A stretch of DNA of 64,000 nt from Monomorium pharaonis (Eukaryota > Arthropoda > Insecta > Hymenoptera > Formicidae), in NCBI RefSeq assembly GCF_013373865.1, contig NC_050475.1, forward strand, positions 1 to 64,000, written 5' to 3'. The first letter of the stretch is position 1; each line of letters opens with the position of its first letter. Under the pieces are notes generated by a model. The model saw only the letters and a program-made list of their open reading frames with translations, had not been told where the DNA came from and did no database searches. Shown piece by piece: positions 13,530 through 27,440 of the stretch. The position numbers were made by a program, and so were the translations under genes.

Positions 13530-16500
13530 TTTAACGCAGTTCCCATATAGATACGGACGCGTACAATAGTTTTTAAAAAAGTTATGGTGTTATAATTAAT
13601 AAAAACATTTTTTAAACAATTATTTTGCCCGAAAAACTTGAATTTTTGGGCTAGACGTAAAATGCAAATCCAATATCGACAATGCTATCTATTTCAACGC
13701 AGTTTTCATATAGTTCTGGACGCGTACAATAGTTTTTTAAAGAGTTACGGTGTTATAATTAATTAAAACATTTTTTAAACAATTATTTTTCCCCAAAAAC
13801 TTGAATTTCTAAGGCTACACGTCAAGTGCTAATCGAATATCGACAGATCTATTTATTTTAACGTAATTCTCATATAGTTTGGGACGCGTACAATATGTTT
13901 CTATAAAGTTCAGATGATATAATTAACTAAAACATTTTTTAAACAATTATTTTGCCCGAAAAACTTGAATTTCTAAGGCTACACGTCAAGTGCTAATCGA
14001 ATATCGACAGATCTATTTATTTTAACGTAATTCTCATATAGTTCGGGACGCGTACAATATGTTTCTATAAAGTTCAGGTGATATAATTAATTAGAACATT
14101 TTTTAAACAATTATTTTTCCCAAAAAACTTGAATTTCTATAACTACACGTCAAGTGCTAATCGAATATCGACAGATCTATTTATTTTAACGTAATTCTCA
14201 TATAGTTCGGGACGCGTACAATATGTTTCTATAAAGTTCAGGTGATATAATTAATTAAAACATTTTTTAAACAATTATTTTGCCCGAAAAACTTGAATTT
14301 CTAAGGCTACACGTCAAGTGCTAATCGAATATCGACAGATCTATTTATTATAACGTAATTCTCATATAGTTCGGGACGCGTACAATATGTTTCTATAAAG
14401 TTCAGGTGATATAATTAATTAGAACATTTTTTAAACAATTATTTTTCCCGAAAAACTTGAATTTCTAAGGCTACACGTCAAGTGCTAATCGAATATCGAC
14501 AGATCTATTTATTTTAACGTAATTCTCATATAGTTCGGGACGCGTACAATATGTTTCTATAAAGTTCAGGTGATATAATTAATTAGAAAATTTTTTAAAC
14601 AATTATTTTTCCCAAAAAACTTGAATTTCTAAGGCTACACGTCAAGTGCTAATCGAATATCGACAGATCTATTTATTTTAACGTAATTCTCATATAGTTT
14701 GGGACGCGTACAATATGTTTCTATAAAGTTCAGATGATATAATTAACTAAAACATTTTTTAAACAATTATTTTGCCCGAAAAACTTGAATTTCTAAGGCT
14801 ACACGTCAAGTGCTAATCGAATATCGACAGATCTATTTATTTTAACGTAATTCTCATATAGTTCGGGACGCGTACAATATGTTTCTATAAAGTTCAGGTG
14901 ATATAATTAATTAAAACATTTTTTAAACAATTATTTTGCCCGAAAAACTTGAATTTCTAAGGCTACACGTCAAGTGCTAATCAAATATCGACAGATCTAT
15001 TTATTATAACGTAATTCTCATATAGTTCGGGACGCGTACAATATGTTTCTATAAAGTTCAGGTGATATAATTAATTAGAACATTTTTTAAACAATTATTT
15101 TTCCCGAAAAAACTTGAATTTCTAAGGCTACACGTCAAGTGCTAATCGAATATCGACAGATCTATTTATTTTAACGTAATTCTCATATAGTTCGGGACGC
15201 GTACAATATGTTTCTATAAAGTTCAGGTGATATAATTAATTAGAACATTTTTTAAACAATTATTTTTCCCAAAAAACTTGAATTTCTATAGCTACACGTC
15301 AAGTGCTAATCGAATATCGACAGATCTATTTATTTTAACGTAATTCTCATATAGTTCAGGACGCGTACAATATGTTTCTATAAAGTTCAGGTGATATAAT
15401 TAATTAAAACATTTTTTAAACAATTATTTTGCCCGAAAAACTTGAATTTCTAAGGCTACACGTCAAGTGCTAATCGAATATCGACAGATCTATTTATTAT
15501 AACGTAATTCTCATATAGTTCGGGACGCGTACAATATGTTTCTATAAAGTTCAGGTGATATAATTAATTAGAACATTTTTTAAACAATTATTTTTCCCGA
15601 AAAACTTGAATTTCTAAGGCTACACGTCAAGTGCTAATCGAATATCGACAGATCTATTTATTTTAACGTAATTCTCATATAGTTCGGGACGCGTACAATA
15701 TGTTTCTATAAAGTTCAGGTGATATAATTAATTAGAACATTTTTTAAACAATTATTTTTCCCAAAAAACTTAAATTTCTATAGCTACACGTCAAGTGCTA
15801 ATCGAATATCGACAGATCTATTTATTTTAACGTAATTCTCATATAGTTCAGGACGCGTACAATATGTTTCTATAAAGTTCAGGTGATATAATTAATTAAA
15901 ACATTTTTTAAACAATTATTTTGCCCGAAAAACTTGAATTTCTAAGGCTACACGTCAAGTGCTAATCGAATATCGACAGATCTATTTATTATAACGTAAT
16001 TCTCATATAGTTCGGGACGCGTACAATATGTTTCTATAAAGTTCAGATGATATAATTAACTAAAACATTTTTTAAACAATTATTTTGCCCGAAAAACTTG
16101 AATTTCTAAGACTACACGTCAAGTGCTAATCGAATATCGACAGATCTATTTATTATAACGTAATTCTCATATAGTTCGGGACGCGTACAATATGTTTCTA
16201 TAAAGTTCAGGTGATATAATTAATTAAAACATTTTTTAAACAATTATTTTTCCCGAAAAACTTGAATTTCTAAGGCTACACGTCAAGTGCTAATCGAATA
16301 TCGACAGATCTATTTATTTTAACGTAATTTTCATATAGTTCGGGACGCGTACAATATGTTTCTATAAAGTTCAGATGATATAATTAACTAAAACATTTTT
16401 TAAACAATTATTTTGCCCGAAAAACTTGAATTTCTAAGGCTACACGTCAAGTGCTAATCGAATATCGACAGATCTATTTATTTTAACGTAATTCTCATAT

Positions 16501-17850
16501 AGTTCGGGACGCGTACAATATGTTTCTATAAAGTTCAGATGATATAATTAACTAAAACATTTTTTAAACAATTATTTTGCCCGAAAAACTTGAATTTCTA
16601 AGGCTACACGTCAAGTGCTAATCGAATATCGACAGATCTATTTATTTTAACGTAATTCTCATATAGTTCGGGACGCGTACAATATGTTTCTATAAAGTTC
16701 AGATGATATAATTAACTAAAACATTTTTTAAACAATTATTTTGCCCGAAAAACTTGAATTTCTAAGGCTACACGTCAAGTGCTAATCGAATATCGACAGA
16801 TCTATTTATTTTAACGTAATTCTCATATAGTTCGGGACGCGTACAATATGTTTCTATAAAGTTCAGGTGATATAATTAATTAAAACATTTTTTAAACAAT
16901 TATTTTTCCCAAAAAACTTGAATTTCTATAGCTACACGTCAAGTGCTAATCGAATATCGACAGATCTATTTATTATAACGTAATTCTCATATAGTTCGGG
17001 ACGCGTACAATATGTTTCTATAAAGTTCAGGTGATATAATTAATTAGAACATTTTTTAAACAATTATTTTTCCCGAAAAACTTGAATTTCTAAGGCTACA
17101 CGTCAAGTGCTAATCGAATATCGACAGATCTATTTATTATAACGTAATTCTCATATAGTTCGGGACGCGTACAATATGTTTCTATAAAGTTCAGGTGATA
17201 TAATTAATTAGAACATTTTTTAAACAATTATTTTTCCCGAAAAACTTGAATTTCTAAGGCTACACGTCAAGTGCTAATCGAATATCGACAGATCTATTTA
17301 TTTGAACGCAATTCTCATATAGTTCGGGACGCGTATAATATGTTTCTATAAAGTTCAAGTAATTTAATTAATTAAAACATTTTTTAAACAATTATTTTGC
17401 CCGGAAAACTTGAATTTTGAAGGCTAGACGTGAAGTGTTAATCAAATATCGACAGATTTATTTATTTTAACGCAGTTTTCATATAGTTCTGGACGCGAGC
17501 AGTAATTTTCTAAAGAGTTACGGTGATATAATTAATTAAAACATTTTTTAAAATATTATTTTGCCCGATAAATTTGAATTTTGGGGGCTAAAGGTGAGAT
17601 GTTGTTTAAATATCGACAGTTCTATTTATTTCAACGCAATTCTCATATAGTTTCGGACGCGTACAATAAGTTTCTAAGAAGTTCCGGTAATATAATTAAT
17701 TAAAACATTTTTTAAACAATTATTTTATCCGAAAAACTTGAATTTTGAAAGCTGGACGTGAAGTGCTTATTGAATATCGACAGATTTATTTATTTTAACG
17801 CAGTTTTCATATAGTTTCAGACGCGTACAATAATTTTCTAAAGAGTTCGC
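13530..17850 (+). repeat. 164-bp satellite array, about 26 copies
   Basis: The core GGACGCGTACAATATG recurs at 13881, 14045, 14209, 14373, 14537, 14701, 14865, 15029, 15194 and onward. The spacing is 164 bp, with one 165-bp unit. Each unit holds a TTTTTTAAACAATTATTTT block, CTTGAATTT, the ACACGTCAAGTGCTAATCG segment and TATCGACAGATCTATTTATT. Units in the middle are almost identical. Those at both ends (before about 13.88 kb and after about 17.33 kb) are clearly diverged, and degenerate units may reach left to about 13.1 kb. Variants at three diagnostic positions define unit types. No coding potential is visible. Confidence 0.95.
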
Positions 17851-17869
17851 CAGAAAGTGAAAGTTTTGA

Positions 17870-18273
17870 AAATTGATTGAAAATTAACAGGTAACATTAC
17901 ATATAATATATTATAATTTGTAATTTATTTAAAGGGGATTAAGTATGGAGTGAAAGTATGTAAGAGTGATATTAAGAAACATGAAAATATAATATAATTT
18001 TTAATTTGTGTTTAGAGAGAGAGAGAGGGGCGGAGGGTGGAGAGTGGGAGAGCGTGAGAGATAAAGACGAGGATTAAATGAGAAAGTAAAATGTAAGAGT
18101 AATATTGAACAATATGAAAATAATATAATTAATATCATTAATAATATAATTAGTAATTTAGAGAGGGGGAGAAGGAGCGTGAGATAGAGAAGAGCATTAA
18201 ATATGATAAAGTGTGTGAGAGTAATATTACAGAAGAAAAAAAAGTGCAATGTTCAATATAAAAATGCTAAGTG
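17870..18273. other. Tail between satellite array and Helitron hairpin
   Basis: Unique AT-rich sequence with two imperfect GA-rich patches (about 18013-18080 and 18160-18200) and a partly repeated phrase around GTAAGAGTGATATT / GTAAGAGTAATATT / GAGAGTAATATT spaced about 120-130 bp apart. It is best read as the 3' segment of the putative Helitron. Confidence 0.45.
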
Positions 18274-18307
18274 GCGCGCGCGAAGCGCGCGCATTGTTGT
18301 GTTCTAG
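18271..18307 (+). mobile_element. Helitron 3' terminus (hairpin plus CTAG)
   Basis: An 8-bp GC-only stem (18274-18281 with 18285-18292, loop GAA) is followed by an 11-nt spacer and CTAG at 18304-18307, then a host T at 18308. This is the diagnostic 3' end of Helitrons, which insert between A and T and leave no target duplication. The element must extend left and therefore probably includes the 164-bp satellite array. No Rep/helicase coding is visible, so it would be non-autonomous. The 5' end (TC after A) could not be fixed; an ATCTCATAAAAA near 13072 is one possibility. Confidence 0.7.
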
Positions 18308-21044
18308 TATTCTAAAAAGCACGTTATTTAATTTTATTTTATAAAGAGTAAGAAATAATTGTACAAATATATAGAATGTTACAGATACTGATTTAGAAAA
18401 CTAAAACCTATTAGATTTTTTTTATTAATTTTTATATTATATTTACTTTTTTAAAAATATAATTATAAAGTGTATTAAAATTAAAGCCATCACAATATAT
18501 TTGAAAATGCATCATATTCGTCTCAAAGATAAGAATTCGAAAAAAAAGAATTTCGGATCTGTGATTGTATGAATATATAAGTCATCTCAAGATAAAAAAA
18601 ATAATTAAGATAAAATAAAATGTATTATCAAGTTTTGATATTTTATTCTAAAAATATATTACATTATTTAATAATTATGATAAGTATGATTGTCAAAGTA
18701 ATAGATTGTAATAATTATTTTTCAAGAGTATATTTGTTCCACCTTTATGTCTCAAAAAATTTATATTTTTTCTGTAAAATCTAGTTCAACTAGAAAAATA
18801 AGAAGAAATTAGCTTGATAACTTCTTTAAGTAATTAGAAACTGAATAAAACTAAACTCATCGGCGAGGAAAACGGCGAGCGCTTTATCGAGTGCTGCTAG
18901 CCGACGTCACACTTATCGACTCTCTCTTGACGAGGGGACGAAAGTATGAAAAGATTCGAGTGAGAGATAGGGCGGATCGAAGGAATCCGCGAGAATGGCG
19001 AGATATGCGTGGGCGAACCGTGAGAAACCGCAGGTGACACCTTGTCATGGCGGTCGGCGGTTCACACTTCGGTTTCTTTCGTCCTTTTTCTGGTGACAAG
19101 ACAACCGAAGTAACGGTGCAGGGCCGCTTTCAGTAAAATTGAGAAAGGGGAAAGCGTTTCTTAATTTTTGCGTAGAATCTCACGAAGTTAAGGAAGCACA
19201 AACTTGAAATCATATTGTAATGAAATAAATCACAGAAAAAATGTAAAAATATTAAATATTATAACAAACACATATTACTTGTAAAAATATATTGTAAAGT
19301 AAAGTTAACAAAGATTTATTAGAATTGACAAAAAATTTTAAACTTTTGACTTTTTTTTCTAATATAATTCCTTAAAGATACATTGCAAAGTATCTAAATA
19401 TTGTTAGTCAGTCTAATCTTAAAATATTTTTTAAATATTCTGCTGTCTTAACTACAATAAGTTCGACGAGTTGACAAAACGGCAGTGATAGTTCTATTGA
19501 AGAAGAGACGGCGTCCCTGGCGTCTTTTTCAGAGGAGCGCGGTAGGAGGGATAAAAGGTTTCCTTGTTTAACAAAATATCGTCTCCGAGCCATTAGCCCG
19601 ACCGTTACCACTTTAGCGCGATTTTCTGCTCTCGCTATCGCGTCGAGGAGGCACTTGAGGATCTTGCGGATCCTGCGAGCTATCAAACGCAGACCTGCTT
19701 TCTCCACCCTCTAGGATATCCTCGATATGTTGAAATTAACGGGAGAGCTCGGTAGCTCGATGCACTCGACACCGTTACTGTTAACTCGATCTTTAATTTC
19801 CGCCAAAATGATCAATGGTGCTTTTCTTCATTTTCTAATTTATTTTGTCCACGTAGGAGGCATCAAATAAATCAGATAACAAATGACTTATAAAAACAAT
19901 TTTATTATTAATCTTGCATAAACATTTTTTAAAAATTATATAAACTGTTTTGTTTTCTAGAAGAAATGGATTTCAAATTTGTTAAAATATATTTATTAAA
20001 TTTTAATTTATTTGATTATAATATATTATTTATTAGCATATAATAATAAAATTATATAATTTAATTATGTATTTTTAAGTAAATTTTTATATCTTTTGTA
20101 TTTTTCTTTCTTTAAAAATATTTTCGAGCAAATTTTTCATCTCGAGTTTATTCTACAATAAAAAAATCTCACAAGACTCAAAGAATGTGCATAAAATATA
20201 TCTAATGGATAAAATGGTGGTCTGATCGCATACACGTATTCTCGAGATGGCGATCATTGATTTCCAGGGGAAATAATAAATGAAATATTCAGGGAATACT
20301 CTATGCCATTACGCTTGTCTTGCGTAACCGTAACGTCGCAGCGTCGTGAGAAACTACCAGATGTCACAGTCACTCCCAGAGTATGGTAACAGGAATGTAT
20401 ATTCCAACGAGGCCTGTCAGATCTTTATTTAAGGATCAATCGTTGCCGAAGCCGAGCTACTGTGTAAATCGATCTAAAAACTACGCGACATGATCGTAGA
20501 GTAATAAAATAAAATTCGTAGAGGAATAGAATAAATATTCTATTTAAGAGGTAGAGGAAATTACCAACCCTTATTTTTTGCTTTAAGATTTTTCCTAAAC
20601 AATTTGAAGGCAAACTTTTTTAGCAAAAATTATATTTAATTTTTGGATATTAAACTTTAAACTTTATTATAATTTATAAAAATAAATTTGTCTATATTCA
20701 TATATGCACTTAGGAAATTAATTAAAATAAAATTTATTATATAAAACTTTGCTAAATAAAAACTTATATATATATATATATATCTCTAGGGTTTAATTTA
20801 TAAAATTTAAAAAAATTTGGCTTTATAATTTAATATTAATAAAAAAATTTTTAATTTTAAAATCATTTATAACAGTTGTTCAATAAACTATAAATATTCA
20901 ATTTATTTACAGTAAGTATATTTTGTTCTTTTGCTAGAAATTTTCTTACCCATCTTTGTTTATTTTTCCCTTTTTCTCTTTTTCCGTTACATATTGTAGA
21001 ATGCTGAAAAGAGTACGACCAAGGTAAAATAAATTTCCTTTCCA

Positions 21045-21046
<2 letters not shown>

Positions 21047-21077
<31 letters not shown>

Positions 21078-21078
21078 A
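21047..21078 (+). repeat. (CT)n tract beside a GC-rich island
   Basis: About 16 CT units directly left of a CpG-rich stretch (21080-21600). On the other strand this is GAGAG, the binding site of GAGA-factor-type proteins in insects, so it may mark a promoter. That role is inference. Confidence 0.8.
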
Positions 21079-21079
21079 G

Positions 21080-21600
21080 TCTGTCCTCACACCCCTCTCG
21101 GTTCGCTCGATAACGGTTCGACTTCGGTGGTTCTTCACGATTAGCCGGAGGGAGAGGCAGCAAGAGCCGTGCACGAGTTGACTTTCGCGCTCCAGCTCAC
21201 TCATCGCCGTTTACAGTAGGGTGGAGGAGAGAGAATACCTTTCGCTGCTTAGTCGAGGGGTTGTGCTCGTTCAACCCCTGCGGGGATCGCGAGATCTCGC
21301 CCCGCCTGTCAGCCAATCGTCGTCGTTGGTCGACGTCTCGCGCACATATTCTAGCGTCGACGGACAGCGCGTCCGCCCAGCCGCGCGAACCCCGGGGGAT
21401 GATAATTCTTGCTGGCTGACACCCTTCTCTACGCCACTATCGCGAGCCGCGACCAGATCGCTACGGGCAAAAATTACGAGTTATAGATCGCACGTGTTCC
21501 GACGCAAGTACGCGAGTTCGACGTTTACCAACCGACAAGAAACAATCATCACAAAGCAATCGTTGCAACTCTGATCAAGATAAACAGCGGCAACCGACGT
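21080..21600 (+). promoter_or_regulatory. CpG-rich island, possible distal promoter or 5' UTR exon
   Basis: This is one of the most GC/CpG-rich patches in the 18-28 kb interval, flanked by strongly AT-rich DNA and by a (CT)n tract. A donor-like AG|GTAATA occurs at about 21737. The open frame across it (21221-21574) looks like a by-product of base composition, with no recognisable domain. Confidence 0.25.
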
Positions 21601-23193
21601 GGAATTTCAAGGAATACATCTCGTGGACATTTGTTTCACGCACTACTTTTAATCTTGTGAATTGTTATGCGAATTGTAGAGGTTGTTTGCTGTTATCATG
21701 ACATGAATCTGATCTCGTGCAAATTCATTCTGACTTAGGTAATAAAAAGTTCTACAGACTAATCATAAGAGATTCTGATAGATTATTAAAAACTGTTAAA
21801 TGTTGTGTAATTACTCTGTTGAAGAATTTTTTTAAATATATATACTTTCATAAATCTGTATTTGTGTGTAGACGTTAATAAAATTCATAAAATAAAAATT
21901 ACGTTTAAAAATTGTTTGAAAGAAATAATAAAGTAGACTATACATAAATTTTTTAAACAGACTAATTATAGTACTATAATCAATATAAAGTTATAAAACT
22001 ATTCATCGTCAAAATTAAACTAATTCTGTTATATTTATATTTAACATTTAACTAAGCAAAATTATAGTTTCAAGTAATGATGAAATATTATTTGCCCCAC
22101 AGAATATGCATTTACGCAAATGTATTTCAATTTTTTAAGTAGAGAAAGATACTTTGTAGTTTTTGGAAAACGTTCTATTAAAGTTTGTCACATCTTACGA
22201 GATATCGTCAAAATTTATAAAACATCACGTAATCAAATAAGAAAGAATCAGAAAGTATGGTACTCTAATCAGTAAATTGGGATTTTAGAATATCTATGTG
22301 TGTCATTCGCGACGATCGTCTGAAGTTCGGCTGAGGATTCGACACAGATTGCAGTGAACAGACGAAGAGAGTTTCTTGCAGAACTTAAGATTTAATATAA
22401 GTAAGTACTACAGCATTAACGTTGAGAAATAATAATAAAGTGGTATTATTTGTCGTTAATATGTAATTCGTTCCCGTATAATATATTTTTTTGTGACGCA
22501 TTATTTAAGTCATTTATATAATATTGATTCATAAATATCAACTTTTTTCAACATGTAATGTAATTAAATATAATTTATTTCTGTAAATATAAAATAGTAA
22601 TAAATTTAATTTATATTTTTGTCTCTCGCGTATTGAAAAAGATTCGGATAATAATGACAAGTAACAGAAGAAAAATCTATACAAAGACGTATTATAGAAC
22701 TACATGTATTTCGGAACGTGTGGATTCTGATTGAAATTATTTAATTATTTTTTAGAGAAAATTGAACAATTTCAATTAAAATCCAAACAGTTCCATGATA
22801 CATGACCTGGACCCTTAAGATCTCGTTAAAAATGAATGCTATGGTTATAAATTAATGTAAAGGTACTTTTATATAAATTTTCGTTTCGGATAAAGAAATT
22901 CACGTAGAAGAAGAAAAATAAAAAGTGTTAAAGAGCGATGAAATGTAAGAAAATAGTCCGTACATCACCGATTTAATCGTCATCGAGCTCTCTCGGATTC
23001 CCTTGACGGAATCAGCACGTTCTCGTCGATGGTGCGATTAACGGGCGACACGTGTCACGCCGCTTACCGCCGGTCACCCGTGAGTACACGCACCTGTAAA
23101 CCCGGTTTTCCGGTGGTCGCGCGTGCAATTATCATGCCGCAATGCCCGTTATTACGCCGACGCATATGTCAAGAGAAGGCAAACGTCAGGAGA

Positions 23194-23196
<3 letters not shown>

Positions 23197-23248
<52 letters not shown>
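23197..23248 (+). repeat. (GA)n microsatellite
   Basis: About 26 GA units. The Arg-Glu open frames across it are artefacts of the repeat. Confidence 0.9.
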
Positions 23249-23249
<1 letters not shown>

Positions 23250-26200
23250 AAAGGGTGGAATTTTCATCCGGTTTTCGATGTCTGGATACAGACCGCAACG
23301 CAGACATTGTTAATACGCACTATTACATAACATTTATACAACGGGCTTGCACGCGATATCATTTCGCACCTTTCTATGTTATACGCACTGTTACGCAAAT
23401 TGTAGTCTTTATTTAATACATATCCGGGGCAGTCGTTATATTAATATATTTAACAATAAATGCATATTGATTCCGCACGCGATATTATTTCACACATTTC
23501 TCTCGTATGTTGCTGCGAATAGGGGCACTTCCATTGTGTTAAAACTGATCCTTGTTAAAGGTTTTGTCTTAAATTTTTAATATATTCAGATGCTAATTTA
23601 AAATAATTTTGTTATTTACATATTTAGATTATGTAATCTAAATAATAAAGACAAATCAATTTCTCTAAAGATCGATTAAAATTTATTTTTAAAAAATTGT
23701 TCGCGATCCCTTATAGATCTGCCATCACTGGCAAACTACGACGCGGCTGTCGTGTACTATGTAGTCGAGCGTGTCACGCAATCACTGTCAAGCCGTGCGA
23801 AGCGTGCACGTGCGCGTGGCTGGAACAGATCGTACTGCGGCTAATCGTAAATTAGGATCGGGTGAAAAAAAGAACTGTAGCTCCCGTCATTAACGTTGGT
23901 AATCGCCGGAACCCTCGTGGTTCCGGTACTCGATTGTCCAAACATCGGGAATAATCCGGGCAAGAGTGTTCGAGACGACTTGCTAATTGTTATTAACAGT
24001 CGGTGAAGAACGATGAATTTTGCTACACTTTTAATTCGGTCATTGAGGAGAATGTATAAATTGTCTTGAAAAGGAAATTTGTTAAGTACAATAAAAAGAA
24101 TAAAGATTTTGCAATTTTTTGTTATATTATATACTGTTTCACTATGCATAAAAATCAGAATAGGTATTTTTTATTTAACATTTAAATTTCGCTAAAAATA
24201 GTACAAAAATATTGAATTTTTATTAAAAAAACTATATTTGTACGTTCCATATTTTTAGCGTAATCACAAGCAGATTCTCGCACGATCAACTTACATGTTA
24301 TCTAAACTTGTTAATTATTGTAATTAATTATCTCCAATGGAAGGTTTACTTGTTACGATCTATTGTGCCACATATGCCATTCTTTTGTAGAATCAATTAT
24401 TATTCACGAGTCGTTAATTGTACTGTGACCCTCAAGTACAATAAAGTCATGTCAGGTGACTCGATGTAACGACCATGCTTACGTAGAAGTGGCCCATCAA
24501 AAATTAATCGCTTTAGTTCTCGTGGACATATGCACGAAAAAGGGAAAACCTTGAACGGTTGGTTCAAACCTTTACCCACGATGTTCGACACAATATACCT
24601 TGTCGTATAAACAGCAAATTATTATTAATTTTTGCAAAGGCTATAGAATTTCTCTTTTAATTGCAAAAAAATGTACGTAATAATTAATTAAAGTCTGGAT
24701 TTATAAGATTTTAATGTAGGAAATAAACGTGAAAGACGCAAATAAAAATACTATCGTTTTAATGAAAAATAAATAGGGATTAGGCGCTAATTGAAAATCT
24801 TTCACTATTCAAAAAAGTCGCAGTATATAGTAGAAGAAAATTAGAAAAAAAATCCAGGTGAGACTTACTCAGCAATCTCGTGACACGACGATGGAATGAA
24901 GAATTCCTGACACCACGTGCTTTTTTTCTCAATGAACCCTCTTTATAAACCCGATTATACACGTGCATAATATGACGTGCGTTCGTCGGACGAAGCTAAT
25001 CATATTAAAAAGTTAATTGAAGGGGAGTGACACCAGTTAATTCTGGTTTCTCGACGGCGGGAACTTTTTAATTTAACAACAAAGATAGAATTAAAGTAGC
25101 GACGAGAATTTCCACTCGCTCATTTGTACTTACATACACGCAACGTTAAATATAGCATCAATATAGTAAAGAATGAATATGAAAAGAAGAGAGACGCCTT
25201 CATACGCACGTGTGTTCGCGAAGTGTAGATCTCACGTAGAAACACAACCCTTGAGGTAACTTCATTATTACTTTGTTATTACTTCAATAGCAAACTACCC
25301 TATCTCTGCGCGCCTATGTTTTTTTTCCAGCAAAAGGTTTTTCTCGAAGTCTCCGATAGGATTCTCGCATTTCAATATAAATATTTCTTCCTTTATTTTA
25401 CTGTTATTTATATACAATTAGTTTGTAAAATTATTTTGTTAAAATTATTTTGTTTTAGAAGTCTATTACATTATTTAAATTGCAATGCAATTTATAAAGC
25501 TGTTTGCAGCTGCGCCCAAAAATGACACGAGGCCGCATATTGCGCGGTCGGCGATCGATCAGCATTTTTTATGCGAAAGGATGCACGTGACGTGACGCGA
25601 AAAAAATTTGCATACCGTCGACACCTTGCTTTCGAAAACTATCGAAAAGTCATCGGATCTACATTAGACGCGAACGCTTGCAGGCGCAAACTGCGCTGAG
25701 CTTGTCGAACTTTGCGTGATCGATGGGGGCACATTGAATTGTCTCCTCCGCATACAATACTCGTTGACACATAGGAGAAAACGTTCTCTCTTTAATATAG
25801 TTTTCAACAATTAGTAAAAATATCCTTCAACTATTTTTGTGACAATTTAACTTTAAAAGTTTTTAAAATTCTGTCGAAGCAAAAGTGTTGTTTCAAACCA
25901 AGTAGAGAAATAGAATCTCTTGATTCTTTTTGCATTAAGAAAGCTACATCTGTTCATTTATTATTATTTTCTGGGAGAACTTTGGCTTAGATTTTTATTT
26001 CAATGCTTAATTGTCCAGAGACATAAAAACGAAATATAAAATAATGAAATAAACTATAATAATATTTGTATTTTATAATAATTATTTTATAATAATTTTA
26101 TAATAAATTACTTTTCTCTATCTGAAATTATTCAAATCGAAATACTTTGTATTTTTTCTGTAATCTTCGCAATTCTCCTTCCAACCCTTCGGCGGTCTGT

Positions 26201-26639
26201 GCGTTTTTCGAAAGGGCGGAAAATCTGACTGTCCGATTCACCCCCATTGCGACTTTTAGCGCAACGCGACATATGTTACGTGCGTGCACAAGCGACTCGT
26301 TCGTGCAAACAGGGTTAAATAATACGCCCTGTGTAATTGCACACCGTGCGTGGTTACAATATGCCGAGGCAACATCACGAGGGTGGACGAAAAAAAAGAA
26401 ACCAACGAAAACTCTTTCCTCCTTTGTTTCTCCCACCAATCCTCTTCTTCGGTATGTTGATTCTCTCATTGTTACGGTAGCTTTAATTATCTAATTTTAC
26501 GAATTTAGCGACTGTTTATCCCATTTTAAATTACAATGCTATAAAAGAAAGTAAATCAGATGGATTTAATTAATTTTTAGTCTATAACTTATGCATATGA
26601 CTCTTTGTAAGTTCGACCGTCTTTCTCACGCGAAATTGT

Positions 26640-27440
26640 TGGACATTTCAAGCAACCGTTCGTAGCAAAGTTTTCCCCAGCCGAAGGAGAGTCAGTCAGA
26701 TTGACCGTCGTGGGTCGCGGAAGACGGCGGTCATCAGGCAATAAAGAATGTTATGACAGGCCGAGGCGCTCGCGTGAGAGGGTTTCGTTTGGCGCGGCGA
26801 AGGGCGGACTATCAAGAAGTCAGCCCTTACAACCCGATCCAGGGAAAAAAAGAGAAGGGAAAAAAAGAGAGAGAGAGGACGAGAGCGCGCTGGTGGTTAC
26901 GTATATAGCCCCTGGTCTCGCGGGCGCGAGGGTGCGGTAAAATTGTAGCATCATCCAGCCAGGACTCCTCCAACCGGCGGCGGCGACTAGGGGGGCCGCT
27001 GGTGGTTCACCGCCGCCTGGGCGATGCTCTCTACGTCGGGCGCGCTGCATTATTGAGCCTGGGAAACGGCCAGGTGCGACCCGGGCGCCTATCGGGTCCG
27101 TGGCAGGAGGGCGGAGGGCGATGTATGGGAGGGCAGGCGAGAGAAGCGGTAGCCCTTAGGGCCTACCTTGCAAAGGGACGCAAAGTCACGGGCGAAAGAG
27201 GGTCCGCCGCCCTCCCGTACGTCGCTCGGAAGACACGCGACCTCCTAGCTTCTCGACTTTGTGACCGCGCGCAGGAGATACACGCGACTCGCTCTCTCTC
27301 TCTCTCTCTTTCTCGTCGATTTTGTCCCGGCCATTACGGCGCGAAGGTGGCCATTGCGCATAAATCAAAGATCTTCGAAGAGTCTCGTCGCGTTGCTGTG
27401 TTTTGCATTCTGGTCTCTCGCGCTTCTTCGGCGAGCGCGA
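26640..27440. promoter_or_regulatory. CpG-rich island upstream of the nuclear receptor
   Basis: About 800 bp of GC- and CpG-rich sequence between AT-rich neighbours, with a (CT)n run at 27293-27310. Long open frames occur on both strands here, as expected from few stop codons, and none shows a known domain. A promoter or enhancer role is plausible but unproven. Confidence 0.3.
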
